Positions 36,379 to 45,735 of a DNA stretch of 64,000 nt are shown piece after piece. The notes beneath the pieces were generated by a model. It worked only from the letters and a program-made list of their open reading frames with translations. It was not told the origin of the DNA and searched no databases. Made by a program: the position numbers and the translations under genes. Source of the DNA: Pseudomonas sp. GR 6-02. GTDB taxonomy: Bacteria > Pseudomonadota > Gammaproteobacteria > Pseudomonadales > Pseudomonadaceae. Each line of letters starts with the position of its first letter. The stretch's first letter is position 1. The stretch lies in assembly GCF_001655615.1 (NCBI RefSeq), contig NZ_CP011567.1, forward strand, positions 6,420,001 to 6,484,000, read 5' to 3'.

Positions 36379-37269
36379 ATGATCCACATCACCCTGCCTG
36401 ATGGTTCATTGCGTGAGTATGACCAACCGCTGTCCGTGTTTGAGGTTGCCGCGAGTATCAGCCTCGGCCTGGCTAATGCAGCGCTCGCGGGTCGGGTGGA
36501 CGGCGTGCTGGTGGACTGCGGATTTCTGATCAAGTGCGATGCGCGGGTCAGCATCGTCACGTCCCAGGAACCCGACGGTCTGGAGATCCTCCGGCGTTCC
36601 TGTGCGCTGATGCTGGCCATGGCCGTAAAACAGCTGCATCCGAATACGCAGTTGCGGGCCGGATCGGCGCTGGGTGACGGCTTCTTTTATGAGTTTGCTT
36701 TCCAGCGATCCTTAACCCTGGCCGCTCTGCCAGTGATCGAAGCGCGTATGCGCGAATTGGCGGCGACCAACCATTCGATCCGCCGGCAGGAGCAAACGCC
36801 AACCGAAAGGCTATCGCTGTATCGTCTGGGGGACTTCGAGGGTTTCGCGGCAGGCCCGCATGTTCCCACCACCAAGGTATTGCAGGCCTTTGCACTGGAC
36901 CACATCAGCGGCACGTTGCAGCAACGAATCTATGGCACGTGTTGGTCCAGCCAACAGGAACTGGACACCTGGCGAGCGCCACCCCAGGTCGTGGTTGTGA
37001 ATATCGATGAGCGTCAGAGCGATTATGCGCACTCGGTGACCGAAGCGCTGCGCCGGCGCGGACTGCGCGCCAACTCGGATCTGCGTCACGAGAAAATCAG
37101 CCGCAAGATTCGCCAGCACAGCCAGAAGGTGCCATACCTGTTGGTGGTCGGAGAGAAGGAAAAGGACGGTGGGTTTGTCAGCATGCGCAGTGGCAGCGGG
37201 GAGGATTTCGGGGAGAAAGGGATTGAGGCGGTGTGTGATTTGTTGAACCCGCCCAAGACTGGTGCCTGA
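36379..37269 (+). CDS. Core-less threonyl-tRNA synthetase paralogue (TGS-SAD-anticodon domain)
   Basis: A 296-residue protein that looks like ThrRS without its catalytic core. Residues 1-62 match TGS (HITLPDGSLREYD), 63-190 the second additional (editing) domain (GDGFFYEF, RIYGTCW), and 200-292 the anticodon-binding domain (VVVVNIDERQSDYA, ADLRHEK-like NSDLRHEKISRKIRQHSQ). The roughly 300-residue aminoacylation core with the catalytic zinc is absent; the junction falls neatly at a domain edge. Editing-site residues equivalent to E. coli His73, His77 and Cys182 are Arg73, Leu77 and Ala157; only His161 (His186) remains. Start ATG 36379, 34 bases after the dihydroorotase stop. It cannot charge tRNA; a tRNA- or mRNA-binding role is possible. 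Confidence 0.88.
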   Translation: MIHITLPDGSLREYDQPLSVFEVAASISLGLANAALAGRVDGVLVDCGFLIKCDARVSIVTSQEPDGLEILRRSCALMLAMAVKQLHPNTQLRAGSALGDGFFYEFAFQRSLTLAALPVIEARMRELAATNHSIRRQEQTPTERLSLYRLGDFEGFAAGPHVPTTKVLQAFALDHISGTLQQRIYGTCWSSQQELDTWRAPPQVVVVNIDERQSDYAHSVTEALRRRGLRANSDLRHEKISRKIRQHSQKVPYLLVVGEKEKDGGFVSMRSGSGEDFGEKGIEAVCDLLNPPKTGA

Positions 37270-37272
37270 GCG

Positions 37273-37346
37273 GACACCTTCGCGGGCGAGCCCGCTCCCA
37301 CAGGGATCACATATGACCTGGTGGGAACGAGCCTACCCGCAAAGCT
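37273..37346. repeat. Imperfect REP pair
   Basis: TTCGCGGGCGAGCCCGCTCC at the left and GTGGGAACGAGCCTACCCGC at the right form imperfect inverted arms around 37310. It separates the ThrRS paralogue from the convergent DUF3617 gene and may serve as terminator. Confidence 0.65.
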
Positions 37347-37347
37347 T

Positions 37348-37869
37348 TTAGGCCCTTGGCTTCACTGTGCCGCAATCCTGACCCAACCACACAGCGCGGG
37401 TATCGAGGCTACCCTTCTGCTGAATGCCGGTGGCGTTGAAGGTGCCGTTGACCTTGGTGGTGAACTCACGGTCACTCATAAAAGTGGCCACTCCGCTGCC
37501 CTGCGCTTTCGGACAGCTGAAACGGAATTTCCACTGGTTACCGCTACGCTCGGTAATTTCCTGCTTGCAGCCCGATTGCGGGTCCGTCAGCGGAATGTTG
37601 TCGCTCTTCACCTGCTCAGGTGTCAGGCACGCCCGAATCCCTTTACCGCCCATGGTGATACCTTGTTTCTCCAGCATCGCCCGCTGTTGGGGGGTCATCT
37701 GGTTTTGTAGCTGGCCGAGGATCAATTGCAGATCGGGCATGTTCTGGTCATCGACCTTCATGTTGCTTGAGGTCAACTCCCACAAGCCCGGTTGCAGCAT
37801 CTGTGCCTGAGCGGCCACAGGAAGTGCCAAACCAAACGCCATGGCCAAACCCAGCAGACGAACGTTCAT
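37348..37869 (-). CDS. DUF3617 family periplasmic protein
   Basis: A 173-residue protein with a signal peptide (about 1-23, ending AQAQ) and the DUF3617 core: LQPGLWELTSSNMKVDDQNMP, IRACLTPEQV, and a final VWLGQDCG. The mature part has four Cys. The family is secreted and of unknown function. ATG 37869 has AGGAG 7 bases upstream; the longer frame to 37887 has no such site. Confidence 0.83.
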   Translation of the reverse strand: MNVRLLGLAMAFGLALPVAAQAQMLQPGLWELTSSNMKVDDQNMPDLQLILGQLQNQMTPQQRAMLEKQGITMGGKGIRACLTPEQVKSDNIPLTDPQSGCKQEITERSGNQWKFRFSCPKAQGSGVATFMSDREFTTKVNGTFNATGIQQKGSLDTRAVWLGQDCGTVKPRA

Positions 37870-38001
37870 CGAGTAACTCCTGATCATTAGTGGCCGTTAG
37901 ACGTCGGCCACGGGCTTCGGTTCATGGGCCAATTAAATAGCGACATTCTGCCCGGAACATGGTCTGTTAAGCATTGAATCTTCAAGGAGCAAGGCTGCCC
38001 C

Positions 38002-39441
38002 ATGGATTATTTCGGACCGCATGTATTCGGTTATCTGATCGCACTGTTGCACACACTGGGCTCGATCGCCGCCATCCATGCCGTGTTGACCGTTCGGACC
38101 GCTCAGGGCTCGATCGCCTGGGCCCTGTCACTGCTGTTCATTCCCTACCTCACGCTGATCCCCTATCTGGTCTTCGGTCGCAGCACCTTCGATGGTTACA
38201 TCAAGGCCCGACGGCAAGCCAACGAGGAAATGCGCAAGGCCATCTCCGAACTGAACTGGCGCCCCTGGGTAGAAGAGGCACTGGCTGCGCGTGCCTCCAG
38301 CGCTTACGCGTCTTTGCGGGCCATGCCGAAGCTGGGGCGCATGCCATGCCTGGCAAACAACGATGTGCACTTGCTGATCGACGGCCAAGCCACGTTCGAT
38401 GCAATTTTCGACGCCATCAGCAACGCCCGTGAAGCGGTGCTGATCCAGTTTTTCATTATCCACGATGACCGCCTCGGCCAACGCCTGCACACCCTGCTGA
38501 CGAAGAAAGCTGCCGAGGGCGTGGCGATTTACTTGCTCTACGACCGCATCGGCAGCCACTCCCTGCCCCACGAGTATGTGCAACCATTGCGAGATGCCGG
38601 TATCGAGGTCAAAGCCTTCGCCACCCGCAGCGGCTGGCTCAACCGCTTCCAGGTGAATTTCCGCAACCACCGCAAGATCGTAGTGGTCGACGGGCTTGTC
38701 GGCTTTGTCGGCGGGCTCAATGTCGGCGACGAGTACATGGGCGAGAAACCACCCCTGGCGCCCTGGCGCGATACCCACGTGCAAGTTCGCGGGCCGGTGG
38801 TGGCCTGCATGCAGGAGTCCTTCGCCGAAGACTGGTTCTGGGCAGCCCGCTCGCTGCCCCCGCTGATCCTGCCAGACGTTTATCCAGATGACGGCGTGCT
38901 CTGCCAATTACTGGCCAGCGGCCCGGCGGACTCCTACGAAACCTGTTCGCTATTCTTCGTCGAAGCCATCCATGCGGCGACGGAACGCGTGTGGATCACC
39001 AGCCCTTACTTCATCCCCGACGAAGCGGTGTTCGCCGCGTTGCGACTGGCGGTGCTGCGCGGTGTGGATGTACGGATCCTGTTGCCATCGCGGCCGGATC
39101 ACCGGATCGTCTACGCCGCTTCCAGCCTTTATGCCTTCGAAGCCGTACGTGCCGGGGTGCGCGTGTTCCGTTATCAACCCGGCTTCCTGCATCAGAAAGT
39201 GGTGCTGATCGACGACGAAATCAGCGCCATCGGCAGCGCCAACATGGACAACCGTTCGTTCCGGCTGAATTTCGAAGTGATGCTGCTGACGGTCGACAGC
39301 GGGTTTGCCGCCGAAGTGGAGCAGATGCTCAACCACGATTTCGCCCAGGCTCACGAAATCGCCAAAGAAGAAAGCCGGGAAACCCACCGCCTGCAACAGG
39401 TCGGCATGCGGATCGCCCGGCTTATTTCGCCGATTCTCTAG
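38002..39441 (+). CDS. cls: Cardiolipin synthase
   Basis: A 479-residue cardiolipin synthase of the ClsA type, with two N-terminal membrane segments (about 7-30 and 38-60) and two phospholipase D HKD motifs, HRKIVVVDG in [16 protein letters not shown] and [20 protein letters not shown]. It condenses two phosphatidylglycerols into cardiolipin at the inner membrane. AAGGAG lies 15 bases before ATG 38002. Its end overlaps the convergent cfa gene by 4 bases. Confidence 0.95.
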   Translation: MDYFGPHVFGYLIALLHTLGSIAAIHAVLTVRTAQGSIAWALSLLFIPYLTLIPYLVFGRSTFDGYIKARRQANEEMRKAISELNWRPWVEEALAARASSAYASLRAMPKLGRMPCLANNDVHLLIDGQATFDAIFDAISNAREAVLIQFFIIHDDRLGQRLHTLLTKKAAEGVAIYLLYDRIGSHSLPHEYVQPLRDAGIEVKAFATRSGWLNRFQVNFRNHRKIVVVDGLVGFVGGLNVGDEYMGEKPPLAPWRDTHVQVRGPVVACMQESFAEDWFWAARSLPPLILPDVYPDDGVLCQLLASGPADSYETCSLFFVEAIHAATERVWITSPYFIPDEAVFAALRLAVLRGVDVRILLPSRPDHRIVYAASSLYAFEAVRAGVRVFRYQPGFLHQKVVLIDDEISAIGSANMDNRSFRLNFEVMLLTVDSGFAAEVEQMLNHDFAQAHEIAKEESRETHRLQQVGMRIARLISPIL

Positions 39442-40622
39442 TTGTAGATGTCGTCGCGGGTCCACGGCAGTTCATGGCTGCCATCGGGATGGGCTTTCAC
39501 CGCGAGGATTTGATGCAGGTTGATCCAGCCTCTGGCGAAGGCATAGGCGCATCCCGCCAGATACAACCGCCAGATCCGTAGTGCCTGCTCCGGTACCAGT
39601 TTGGCGGCGGCTTCCAGATTGTCTTCCAGGCGTTCGCTCCAGTGGTCCAGGGTCCGCGCGTAATGCAGGCGCAGGCTCTCGACATCGACAATCTCCAGCC
39701 CCGCTTCGCTGATCTCGGCCGAGATCATCGCCAGGTGCGGCAGTTCGCCGTTGGGGAACACATACTTCTCGATGAACTCACCAGCACCGCGCCCGACCGG
39801 ACGACCGTCGGTGTGTTTGGCGGTAATCCCGTGGTTCATCACCAGACCGCCCTCTTTCACCGCGCCGAACAAGGTCTTGCAGTATTCGGCCAGATTGGCG
39901 TGGCCGACGTGTTCGAACATGCCGACGCTGACCACCTTGTCGAAACGCCCGTCCTGAGGCAGATCGCGGTAGTCGAGCAGTTGCAGTTCGATCTGGTCTT
40001 CCAGGCCTTCGGCTTTCACCCGCTCACGAGCCAAATCCAATTGCGCTTGACTGAGCGTGATCCCGAACACCTTCGCGCCGAACTCCCGCGCGGCATACCG
40101 CGCCAACCCGCCCCAGCCGCAACCGACATCCAGCAGATACTCCCCTGGCTGCAAGCGCAACTTGCGGCACAGGTGGCGAAACTTGGCTTGTTGAGCCTGC
40201 TCAAGGGTTTCACTGCCGGTCTCGAAGTAGGCGCAGGAATACGCCATGTCGCTGTCGAGCCACAGCTGATAGAACTCGTTGGAAAGGTCGTAGTGGTAGG
40301 AGATGGCTTTGGCGTCGGTTTCCTTGTCGTGAACCAGGCGCACCGGTTGCGCATCGTCGTCTTCGCTGATCAGCGCCTGACTCCATTCATCGCAGACACG
40401 AATCACGTCGCTGATGGAGCCTTCCAGCTCCAGTTTGCCTTCGACAAACGCCGCCCCCAGCGCGTCCAGGCTCGGATGGGTGAACTGGGTAACCATGTGC
40501 GGGTCCTTGACCACAATGGTGACGCTGGGCGTCGGCCCCAGGTTGAACTCATGGCCGTCCCAGAGTCGCAAGCGAAGCGGCAACTGCAGATTCTGTAAGG
40601 CCAGTGGAAGTTGCGCGAGCAT
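39438..40622 (-). CDS. cfa: Cyclopropane-fatty-acyl-phospholipid synthase
   Basis: A 394-residue S-adenosylmethionine methyltransferase that adds a methylene bridge to unsaturated acyl chains of membrane phospholipids. The SAM motif is [20 protein letters not shown]; other typical segments are [27 protein letters not shown] and [13 protein letters not shown]. It is convergent with cls, overlapping by 4 bases, so two membrane-lipid genes end on each other. The upstream gap of 71 bases separates it from the bufferin cluster on the same strand. Confidence 0.94.
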   Translation of the reverse strand: MLAQLPLALQNLQLPLRLRLWDGHEFNLGPTPSVTIVVKDPHMVTQFTHPSLDALGAAFVEGKLELEGSISDVIRVCDEWSQALISEDDDAQPVRLVHDKETDAKAISYHYDLSNEFYQLWLDSDMAYSCAYFETGSETLEQAQQAKFRHLCRKLRLQPGEYLLDVGCGWGGLARYAAREFGAKVFGITLSQAQLDLARERVKAEGLEDQIELQLLDYRDLPQDGRFDKVVSVGMFEHVGHANLAEYCKTLFGAVKEGGLVMNHGITAKHTDGRPVGRGAGEFIEKYVFPNGELPHLAMISAEISEAGLEIVDVESLRLHYARTLDHWSERLEDNLEAAAKLVPEQALRIWRLYLAGCAYAFARGWINLHQILAVKAHPDGSHELPWTRDDIYN

Positions 40623-40693
40623 GGATAATCCCCCTGATTTTCAGACGTCTGATTTGAGGGTAGTCCATCCTTGAAAAATAGCCGGCTATCGAT

Positions 40694-41494
40694 TTAATAG
40701 CTGCTCTCTATGATTCGAGGCTGCAACCAACCGTCCTGAACCCACTGTTTCAGCCATGTAACAGCCTGAAGGGATGCATCCTCACCATAGATGACTGCTA
40801 ATTCGGAGCACAGTTCAGCGAAATCCCAGTCGCCCTGAAACAAGCCGTCTAGAGCTGCCGCCTCCGCAGGTTCCAGGCTGCGGTAATGACAAACCAGCCC
40901 CGCTCTCCAGATCACCAATACTTGGGGCGCCCCTAACGCTGCACTACCGGGGAACCCGGTTTCATCCTTCACTGCCCGCCACAACGCAACACTGTTGAAA
41001 GCACACTCAAGCCATTGCACAGAGGGGCTGGGGCTGACCCGCAACGTCGGCCAGTCTTCAGGCTTCAGGGCGGCCATGTCCTGTATCGTCAGCGGCGCGC
41101 CTTCAGGCGCGTCGAACGCCAGCGTGAATGCCCACTCAAGTGCCGCCAACTCCCCCAGCGCTGCACTTTGCTCTGGCACTAAATGCTGTCGAATAAACGA
41201 CTCGAACCCTTCACCCAGCCACCTCAGGCTGTAATGAACAGACGGACACTGGCGAATGTAAGCCGCCGCGAGCTGCTCGAATTCATCGTCACCCAGCCAA
41301 TGCCAAATGACCGGATAGTCGCCGCGCAGAACTTCCTGAAGCCTTGCCTGATAGGCGTTGTGATAGATCGCCAGCCCGGTGCTCACATCCAGTGTCGGCC
41401 CCCCCATAAGACTCGCGCCTAGCGCGGTATCGGCTGCTGTCTGCTCACCCAGCAGATACGTTTCAAAGGCCAGCTGCCAGTCGTTCAGGCGCAT
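40694..41494 (-). CDS. DUF2063 protein, bufferin cluster partner (BufC-like)
   Basis: A 266-residue protein with the N-terminal DUF2063 domain (LNDWQLAFETYLLG, then LAIYHNAYQARLQEVLRGDYPVIWHWLGDDEFEQLA) and a less conserved C-terminal half. In RiPP clusters of this kind it partners with the DUF692 enzyme and is thought to bring in the precursor peptide. Its start overlaps the end of the DUF692 gene by 10 bases, so the two are translated together. Confidence 0.83.
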   Translation of the reverse strand: MRLNDWQLAFETYLLGEQTAADTALGASLMGGPTLDVSTGLAIYHNAYQARLQEVLRGDYPVIWHWLGDDEFEQLAAAYIRQCPSVHYSLRWLGEGFESFIRQHLVPEQSAALGELAALEWAFTLAFDAPEGAPLTIQDMAALKPEDWPTLRVSPSPSVQWLECAFNSVALWRAVKDETGFPGSAALGAPQVLVIWRAGLVCHYRSLEPAEAAALDGLFQGDWDFAELCSELAVIYGEDASLQAVTWLKQWVQDGWLQPRIIESSY

Positions 41495-42330
41495 CTCAGT
41501 CTCCGGGTCAACACGCTATCACCCAATGCCCGGGCCTTTTGCAACTCGGTAAGTAGCTCTTCAAAAGGCGGGAAATGATCATCGCGTTCCAGCAGTGTCG
41601 CGACTGGCCCGAGGTGTTCCAGGGTTTGTTGATAGAGCGCCCAAACCGGATCACTCACCGGCTGGTCATGGGTGTCGATCACGTAATCGCCGTGGTCGCT
41701 GTGGCCAGCCAGGTGCAACTGTCGAACCTTTTTGGCCGGCAGCCCTTGAATGAATGTCCACGGATCGAAGCCATGATTGCGGGAGCTGACATAGACGTTG
41801 TTGATGTCCAGCAACAGCTCGCAGTCGCTCAACCGGCTGAGCGCATCAAGAAACTCCCATTCGCTGAATTCGTCGCCAGCGCTGCGCACGTAACTGGAGA
41901 CGTTTTCCAGCACCAGCGGACGCTGCAAGACGTCCTGAACCTGCCGCACTCGGCCGGCTACGTAATAAAGACTTTCTTCGGTGTAGGGCAGCGGCAACAA
42001 ATCATGGAGTTGATGGGCATTGCCGCGGCTCCAACACAAGTGATCGGAGATCCATGCCGGTTCAACTCGCTCCGCCAGAAGTTTCAGCTGTTGCAGATAC
42101 TGCGGATCGAGGGCATGAGGACCGCCAATAGACAGCGATACGCCATGCATCACCACGGGATACCGTTCGGCAATGGCGTCCAGGTAGTACAGCGCCTTGC
42201 CGCCCTGGACCATGAAATTTTCCGAGACCACTTCAAACCAGTCCACGGCTGGCGACTGTTCAAGAATCTGTTGGTAGTAGGCACTGCGCAAACCCAGGCC
42301 GTAGCCCAGACAAGAAAGGGAAGCAGACAT
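41485..42330 (-). CDS. DUF692 / MNIO family iron oxidase (BufB-like)
   Basis: A 281-residue TIM-barrel protein of the DUF692 family, the multinuclear non-heme iron oxidases (MbnB, BufB and relatives) that modify cysteines of a precursor peptide. Likely metal ligands and fold motifs are visible: GYGLGLRSAYYQQIL, MHGVSLSIGG, ISDHLCW, LENVSSYV, LLLDINNVYVSSRNHGFDP, HLAGHSDHG and DTHDQPV. ATG 42330 has AGGAG upstream; the longer frame runs through the gap. It lies 65 bases after the Cys-rich precursor gene and forms an operon with the DUF2063 gene. Confidence 0.9.
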   Translation of the reverse strand: MSASLSCLGYGLGLRSAYYQQILEQSPAVDWFEVVSENFMVQGGKALYYLDAIAERYPVVMHGVSLSIGGPHALDPQYLQQLKLLAERVEPAWISDHLCWSRGNAHQLHDLLPLPYTEESLYYVAGRVRQVQDVLQRPLVLENVSSYVRSAGDEFSEWEFLDALSRLSDCELLLDINNVYVSSRNHGFDPWTFIQGLPAKKVRQLHLAGHSDHGDYVIDTHDQPVSDPVWALYQQTLEHLGPVATLLERDDHFPPFEELLTELQKARALGDSVLTRRLRCA

Positions 42331-42395
42331 TTTGCGGACTCCTCGCAAAGTGCCGCAGTGGCAAGAGAGCCACCGCGACGGCATTCGGCAGTCAG

Positions 42396-42650
42396 TTATT
42401 CGCCGACTTTTCCATCGGCCTTCATGCATTCGGCCTGAGTCATTGCCTTGAAGCCATGCCCTTTGCAGACAGCCTGACCTTTGCAGGCGTTTTCGGCTGT
42501 CTTGCAGTCATTCATGCCTTTGCACGATGTCACGCCGTAGCAGTGAACCTGTGCAGCGTCGGCGGCCTGAGCCTGAGTGGCAACACCTGCGAACATTGTT
42601 GCAGCGGCGAAGGCGAGAGCGGCACCGGCGGTGGCGTTTTTGAAGTTCAT
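42396..42650 (-). CDS. Bufferin-type Cys-rich precursor peptide (BufA2-like)
   Basis: An 84-residue secreted peptide with a signal (about 1-30, ending QAQAAD) and a short mature region with six Cys arranged as HCYG, SCKG, DCKT, ACKG, VCKG, ECMK, largely repeated CK(G/T) units. This pattern plus the following DUF692 and DUF2063 genes identify it as a metal-binding bufferin precursor of the BufA2 type. The modified peptide probably binds copper or another metal in the periplasm. Which cysteines are modified is not visible. A weak AGGAT is upstream of ATG 42650. Confidence 0.82.
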   Translation of the reverse strand: MNFKNATAGAALAFAAATMFAGVATQAQAADAAQVHCYGVTSCKGMNDCKTAENACKGQAVCKGHGFKAMTQAECMKADGKVGE

Positions 42651-42769
42651 TTGTATATCCTCAGTAATCGTCAGGGGTGTCGGCTGGAAGGTTGTTCAGT
42701 CCCGACACAGCACTAGAGAGCGCTGCCCTGACGGCGTTACAGAGGCGATGAAAAAACTTTTCGCCTCGC

Positions 42770-44680
42770 TCAAACCTCATCTTTGAGCTTGAGCAAAGGC
42801 TCCTGAAAACGCAGCAAACGCCCAGCATTACCGAGCACCAATAACGTACTCAAGTTGTGCAACAGCGCGGCAATCATCGCCCCGGCCGCGCCCAGCCAGC
42901 CGAATGCGGCAAAGGCGACAATCGCCAGGGTCCAGCCCAGACCGATGATTACGTTCACCTGTAAAGTCTGCCGGCATTGGCGACTCAGGCGCACACAGGT
43001 TCCGAGCCGGCGCAGGTCGCTGCCGATCAGTACGATATCGGCCGAGGCCAGCGCGATGTCCGCGCCGCCCGCGCCCATGGCCACGCCGACCACACCGGCC
43101 TTCAGCGCCAGGGAATCGTTGATGCCGTCTCCCACCACCATCGGCCGGAAACCGCTGTCGATTTCTTTCAACACGCGATTGAGTTTGTCCTCGGGCAAGG
43201 CCTGGGCTTCGACATCGCTGATGCCCACATCCCGGGCCAGCGTATGAGCCACGCTTTGTCGATCCCCGGTCAACAACAACTGACGACCCAGGCCCAGTTC
43301 ACGCAACTCGCTCAGGGCAAACCGCGCCTCGGGTTTGACGCTGTCGGCGAGCAACAGCCAAGCGAGAAATTCACCGTTGAGTGCCAGCCCCGCAATCGGG
43401 CCATCGTGGCCGGGAACAGCTGAGGTGACGATGCCCAATTGCGCGAACAGCTCCGGACGACCGAGGGCCGCTTCGCCCTGCTCCGTCATCGCCACGACAC
43501 CCAGCCCCTGACGCTCGCGGATGTCGGAGAGCAGCAGAAAATGTTCCTGAGTGACCAACCCGGCCAACGCGCGGCTGACTGGGTGGCTGCTGGCAGAGCC
43601 AAGGCTGGCGGCGAGTTTCAGTACGTGACTGCGATCTTTCAGCGGACTGTCGATCGATTGCAGGCGCAAGGTGCCGAACGTCAGGGTTCCGGTCTTGTCG
43701 ACCACCAACGACGTCAGGTCAGCCAACTCTTCGAGGAACGCCGAGCTGCGAATCAGAATCCCGTGCCGAGCTGCGACCGCCACCCCGGCAATCGCCGTGG
43801 CCGGTGCCGACAACACCAGTGCGCAAGGACAGGCCGCCACCAACACCGCAAGCATCGCCTGGGCATCGTTGGTGACGAACCAGGTTACGGCAGCCAGCAG
43901 CAACACCAGCACCATATAACTGCCGGCGTAGCGTTCGAGCAAACGGGTGATCGGCGGCTTGGAGCGTTCGGCGTTTTGCATCAACGCGATGACTTTACCC
44001 AGTGTCGACTCGTGACCGGTGCGGGTCACTTCAATGCGCAACAAGCCATCAAGGTTGATCGCTCCGCCGAACACCGGCATGCCCACAACGGCCTCTATGG
44101 GCACCGACTCACCGGTGATCGATGCAGTGTCGAGGCTCGCCTGACCGGACAACACCCGACCATCGGCCGGCACGCGATCACCCGCACGCACCTCCACCAG
44201 GTCGCCGGCCTTGAGTGTGCCGTTATCGACTTCAACGATAGCGCCGTCAGCCTGAATCTTGCGCGCATGGCTGCGGGTCAGTTTGCCGAGAGCATGAATC
44301 GCTTCCTGTGAGCCGATCACGCTGCGCTCTTCCAGCACATGGCCGAAGATCATGATGATCGGCAGCAGTGCCGCAGTCAGCAGATCGCCAGTGGCCCAAG
44401 CGCCGAGCATGGCGAGGGCAATCAACTGATCGGTGATCCCGTGCAGGCTCGGATAACGCAGGCTGTACCACGCCGAACGCATGACCGGCACGGCCACCAG
44501 CAACGAAGCAAAACCCAACAGCAATTGGCTGACCCCGGTCTGCTCCGGCAACAACCAGCGCCAGATCAGGCCGAGCGCAAGCAAGCCCAGTGCAAGCATG
44601 GCCAGGGTCAACTGGCGCGCGGCGCTACGTTGTTCAGCCGAGGACAACATGCTCGGCGCGGCGGCGGTTTGGGCAGTCAT
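42770..44680 (-). CDS. hmtA: P1B-type heavy-metal ATPase, HmtA-like
   Basis: A 636-residue P1B ATPase with no N-terminal HMA domain. The TGES phosphatase motif is at 189-192, the CPC metal-transport motif at 284-286 (AACPCALVLSAPAT), DKTGT at 328-332, an HP motif in ASSHPVSRAL, and the hinge GDGINDSLAL. Eight membrane segments are expected. The arrangement with three SPFH genes matches P. aeruginosa HmtA, which imports zinc and copper; an exporter role cannot be excluded from the sequence. It overlaps the preceding SPFH gene by 4 bases and closes the operon. Confidence 0.8.
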   Translation of the reverse strand: MTAQTAAAPSMLSSAEQRSAARQLTLAMLALGLLALGLIWRWLLPEQTGVSQLLLGFASLLVAVPVMRSAWYSLRYPSLHGITDQLIALAMLGAWATGDLLTAALLPIIMIFGHVLEERSVIGSQEAIHALGKLTRSHARKIQADGAIVEVDNGTLKAGDLVEVRAGDRVPADGRVLSGQASLDTASITGESVPIEAVVGMPVFGGAINLDGLLRIEVTRTGHESTLGKVIALMQNAERSKPPITRLLERYAGSYMVLVLLLAAVTWFVTNDAQAMLAVLVAACPCALVLSAPATAIAGVAVAARHGILIRSSAFLEELADLTSLVVDKTGTLTFGTLRLQSIDSPLKDRSHVLKLAASLGSASSHPVSRALAGLVTQEHFLLLSDIRERQGLGVVAMTEQGEAALGRPELFAQLGIVTSAVPGHDGPIAGLALNGEFLAWLLLADSVKPEARFALSELRELGLGRQLLLTGDRQSVAHTLARDVGISDVEAQALPEDKLNRVLKEIDSGFRPMVVGDGINDSLALKAGVVGVAMGAGGADIALASADIVLIGSDLRRLGTCVRLSRQCRQTLQVNVIIGLGWTLAIVAFAAFGWLGAAGAMIAALLHNLSTLLVLGNAGRLLRFQEPLLKLKDEV

Positions 44681-45735
44681 TGCGCAGCTCCCTGAATGAT
44701 CAGGCGGGAATCGTCTTTCGGATCGACCGTCGTCACCGAACCGGCCTGCCCGAGAATCTTCGGCATCCGCTCACGGTAAATACGCAGCAGCATTTGCGGA
44801 TCGGTGCCCTGCTGTTGCGCCTTGGCCAGGCTTAATACTGTGGCGGTGTCGGTGGAGGCTTTGGCCAAGCGTTCGCTGGCCTGAGCGTGAGCCACTTGCA
44901 GCGTGCGGTCGGCTTGTTCATTGGCGGACTGAGTCAGCTTCTCGGCTTCCGTGCGCGCATTGGCCACGGCCTTGTCAGCTTGCTGGCTGGCAGTTAACAC
45001 GGCGTTGAACGCGCTCACTGCCGGGCCGGGCAGACTCGATTGCACATCGACCCGCGCCACTTCGATACCCAAGCCCTGCCCGGTCGCCGTCAGTTCGGCC
45101 AAGCGTTGATTGATGCCTCGCACCAGATCGCCGCGCAGACGTTCGCGACGTTCGGCAGCCTGATTGTCGGCACCGATCAGTTCCGGTCGAGCCACCAGAA
45201 TGGTGTCCAGGTCTCGCGCCGCGGTGAGTGCCACGGCACTGCGCGTCACCAGTCGATCCAGAGCCGGCAACACATGCTCACCCTGAAGAACGAAGGCATA
45301 GGGCTCAGTGACTTTGTAGAACACCCGCACATCCAGCTGCACCACGCCCGCGTCACCGGTCAGCAGATAACCGGAGCCGGCGAGCGCATCGCTGAGGGGT
45401 GTGGCGAAGCTCGCCACCCGGTCGGCCTGCAACGCGGCATCGGTGCGCAGCAGATTTTCCACCCGACGCTCGATCACCCGGTCCGCTGCCGGCAACAAGA
45501 TCACCTGCTCAAACGGTCGCGGCCACGCCAACAGCAAACCGGAATTTTGAATGCGATCCAGCGCGCCGAAGTGCAGCACCACGGCGCGATTCTGCGGGTC
45601 GATCTGCCGCACATTGGAAAATGCCCACGCCAAAGCAGCCAGCACGGTCACGGCGTAAAGCGCGAGAAAAGCCAAGCGCCCGGCCTGAATCCAGGGGCTG
45701 CTCAATTCATTTGTTCCACGTGGAACCAAACTCAT
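44677..45735 (-). CDS. SPFH/band 7 protein (HflC-like), third of the hmtA operon
   Basis: A 352-residue membrane protein with one N-terminal anchor (about 20-40, GRLAFLALYAVTVLAALAWAF) followed by an SPFH domain (DPQNRAVVLHFGALDRI) and a coiled C-terminal half rich in Ala, Glu and Gln (SANEQADRTLQVAHAQAS). The family forms large ring assemblies on the membrane. It overlaps both neighbours by 4 bases (ATGA). It is a paralogue of HflC rather than HflC itself. Confidence 0.85.
   Translation of the reverse strand: MSLVPRGTNELSSPWIQAGRLAFLALYAVTVLAALAWAFSNVRQIDPQNRAVVLHFGALDRIQNSGLLLAWPRPFEQVILLPAADRVIERRVENLLRTDAALQADRVASFATPLSDALAGSGYLLTGDAGVVQLDVRVFYKVTEPYAFVLQGEHVLPALDRLVTRSAVALTAARDLDTILVARPELIGADNQAAERRERLRGDLVRGINQRLAELTATGQGLGIEVARVDVQSSLPGPAVSAFNAVLTASQQADKAVANARTEAEKLTQSANEQADRTLQVAHAQASERLAKASTDTATVLSLAKAQQQGTDPQMLLRIYRERMPKILGQAGSVTTVDPKDDSRLIIQGAAQ

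Noticed and set aside
42742..42767. Stem-loop GAGGCGA/TCGCCTC after the HmtA gene as a terminator
   Set aside because: The T-run lies inside the loop and none follows the stem on the transcribed strand.
42770..44680. Reading of the P1B ATPase as a zinc exporter (ZntA)
   Set aside because: No N-terminal metal-binding domain, and the SPFH context matches HmtA importers; direction is still an inference.
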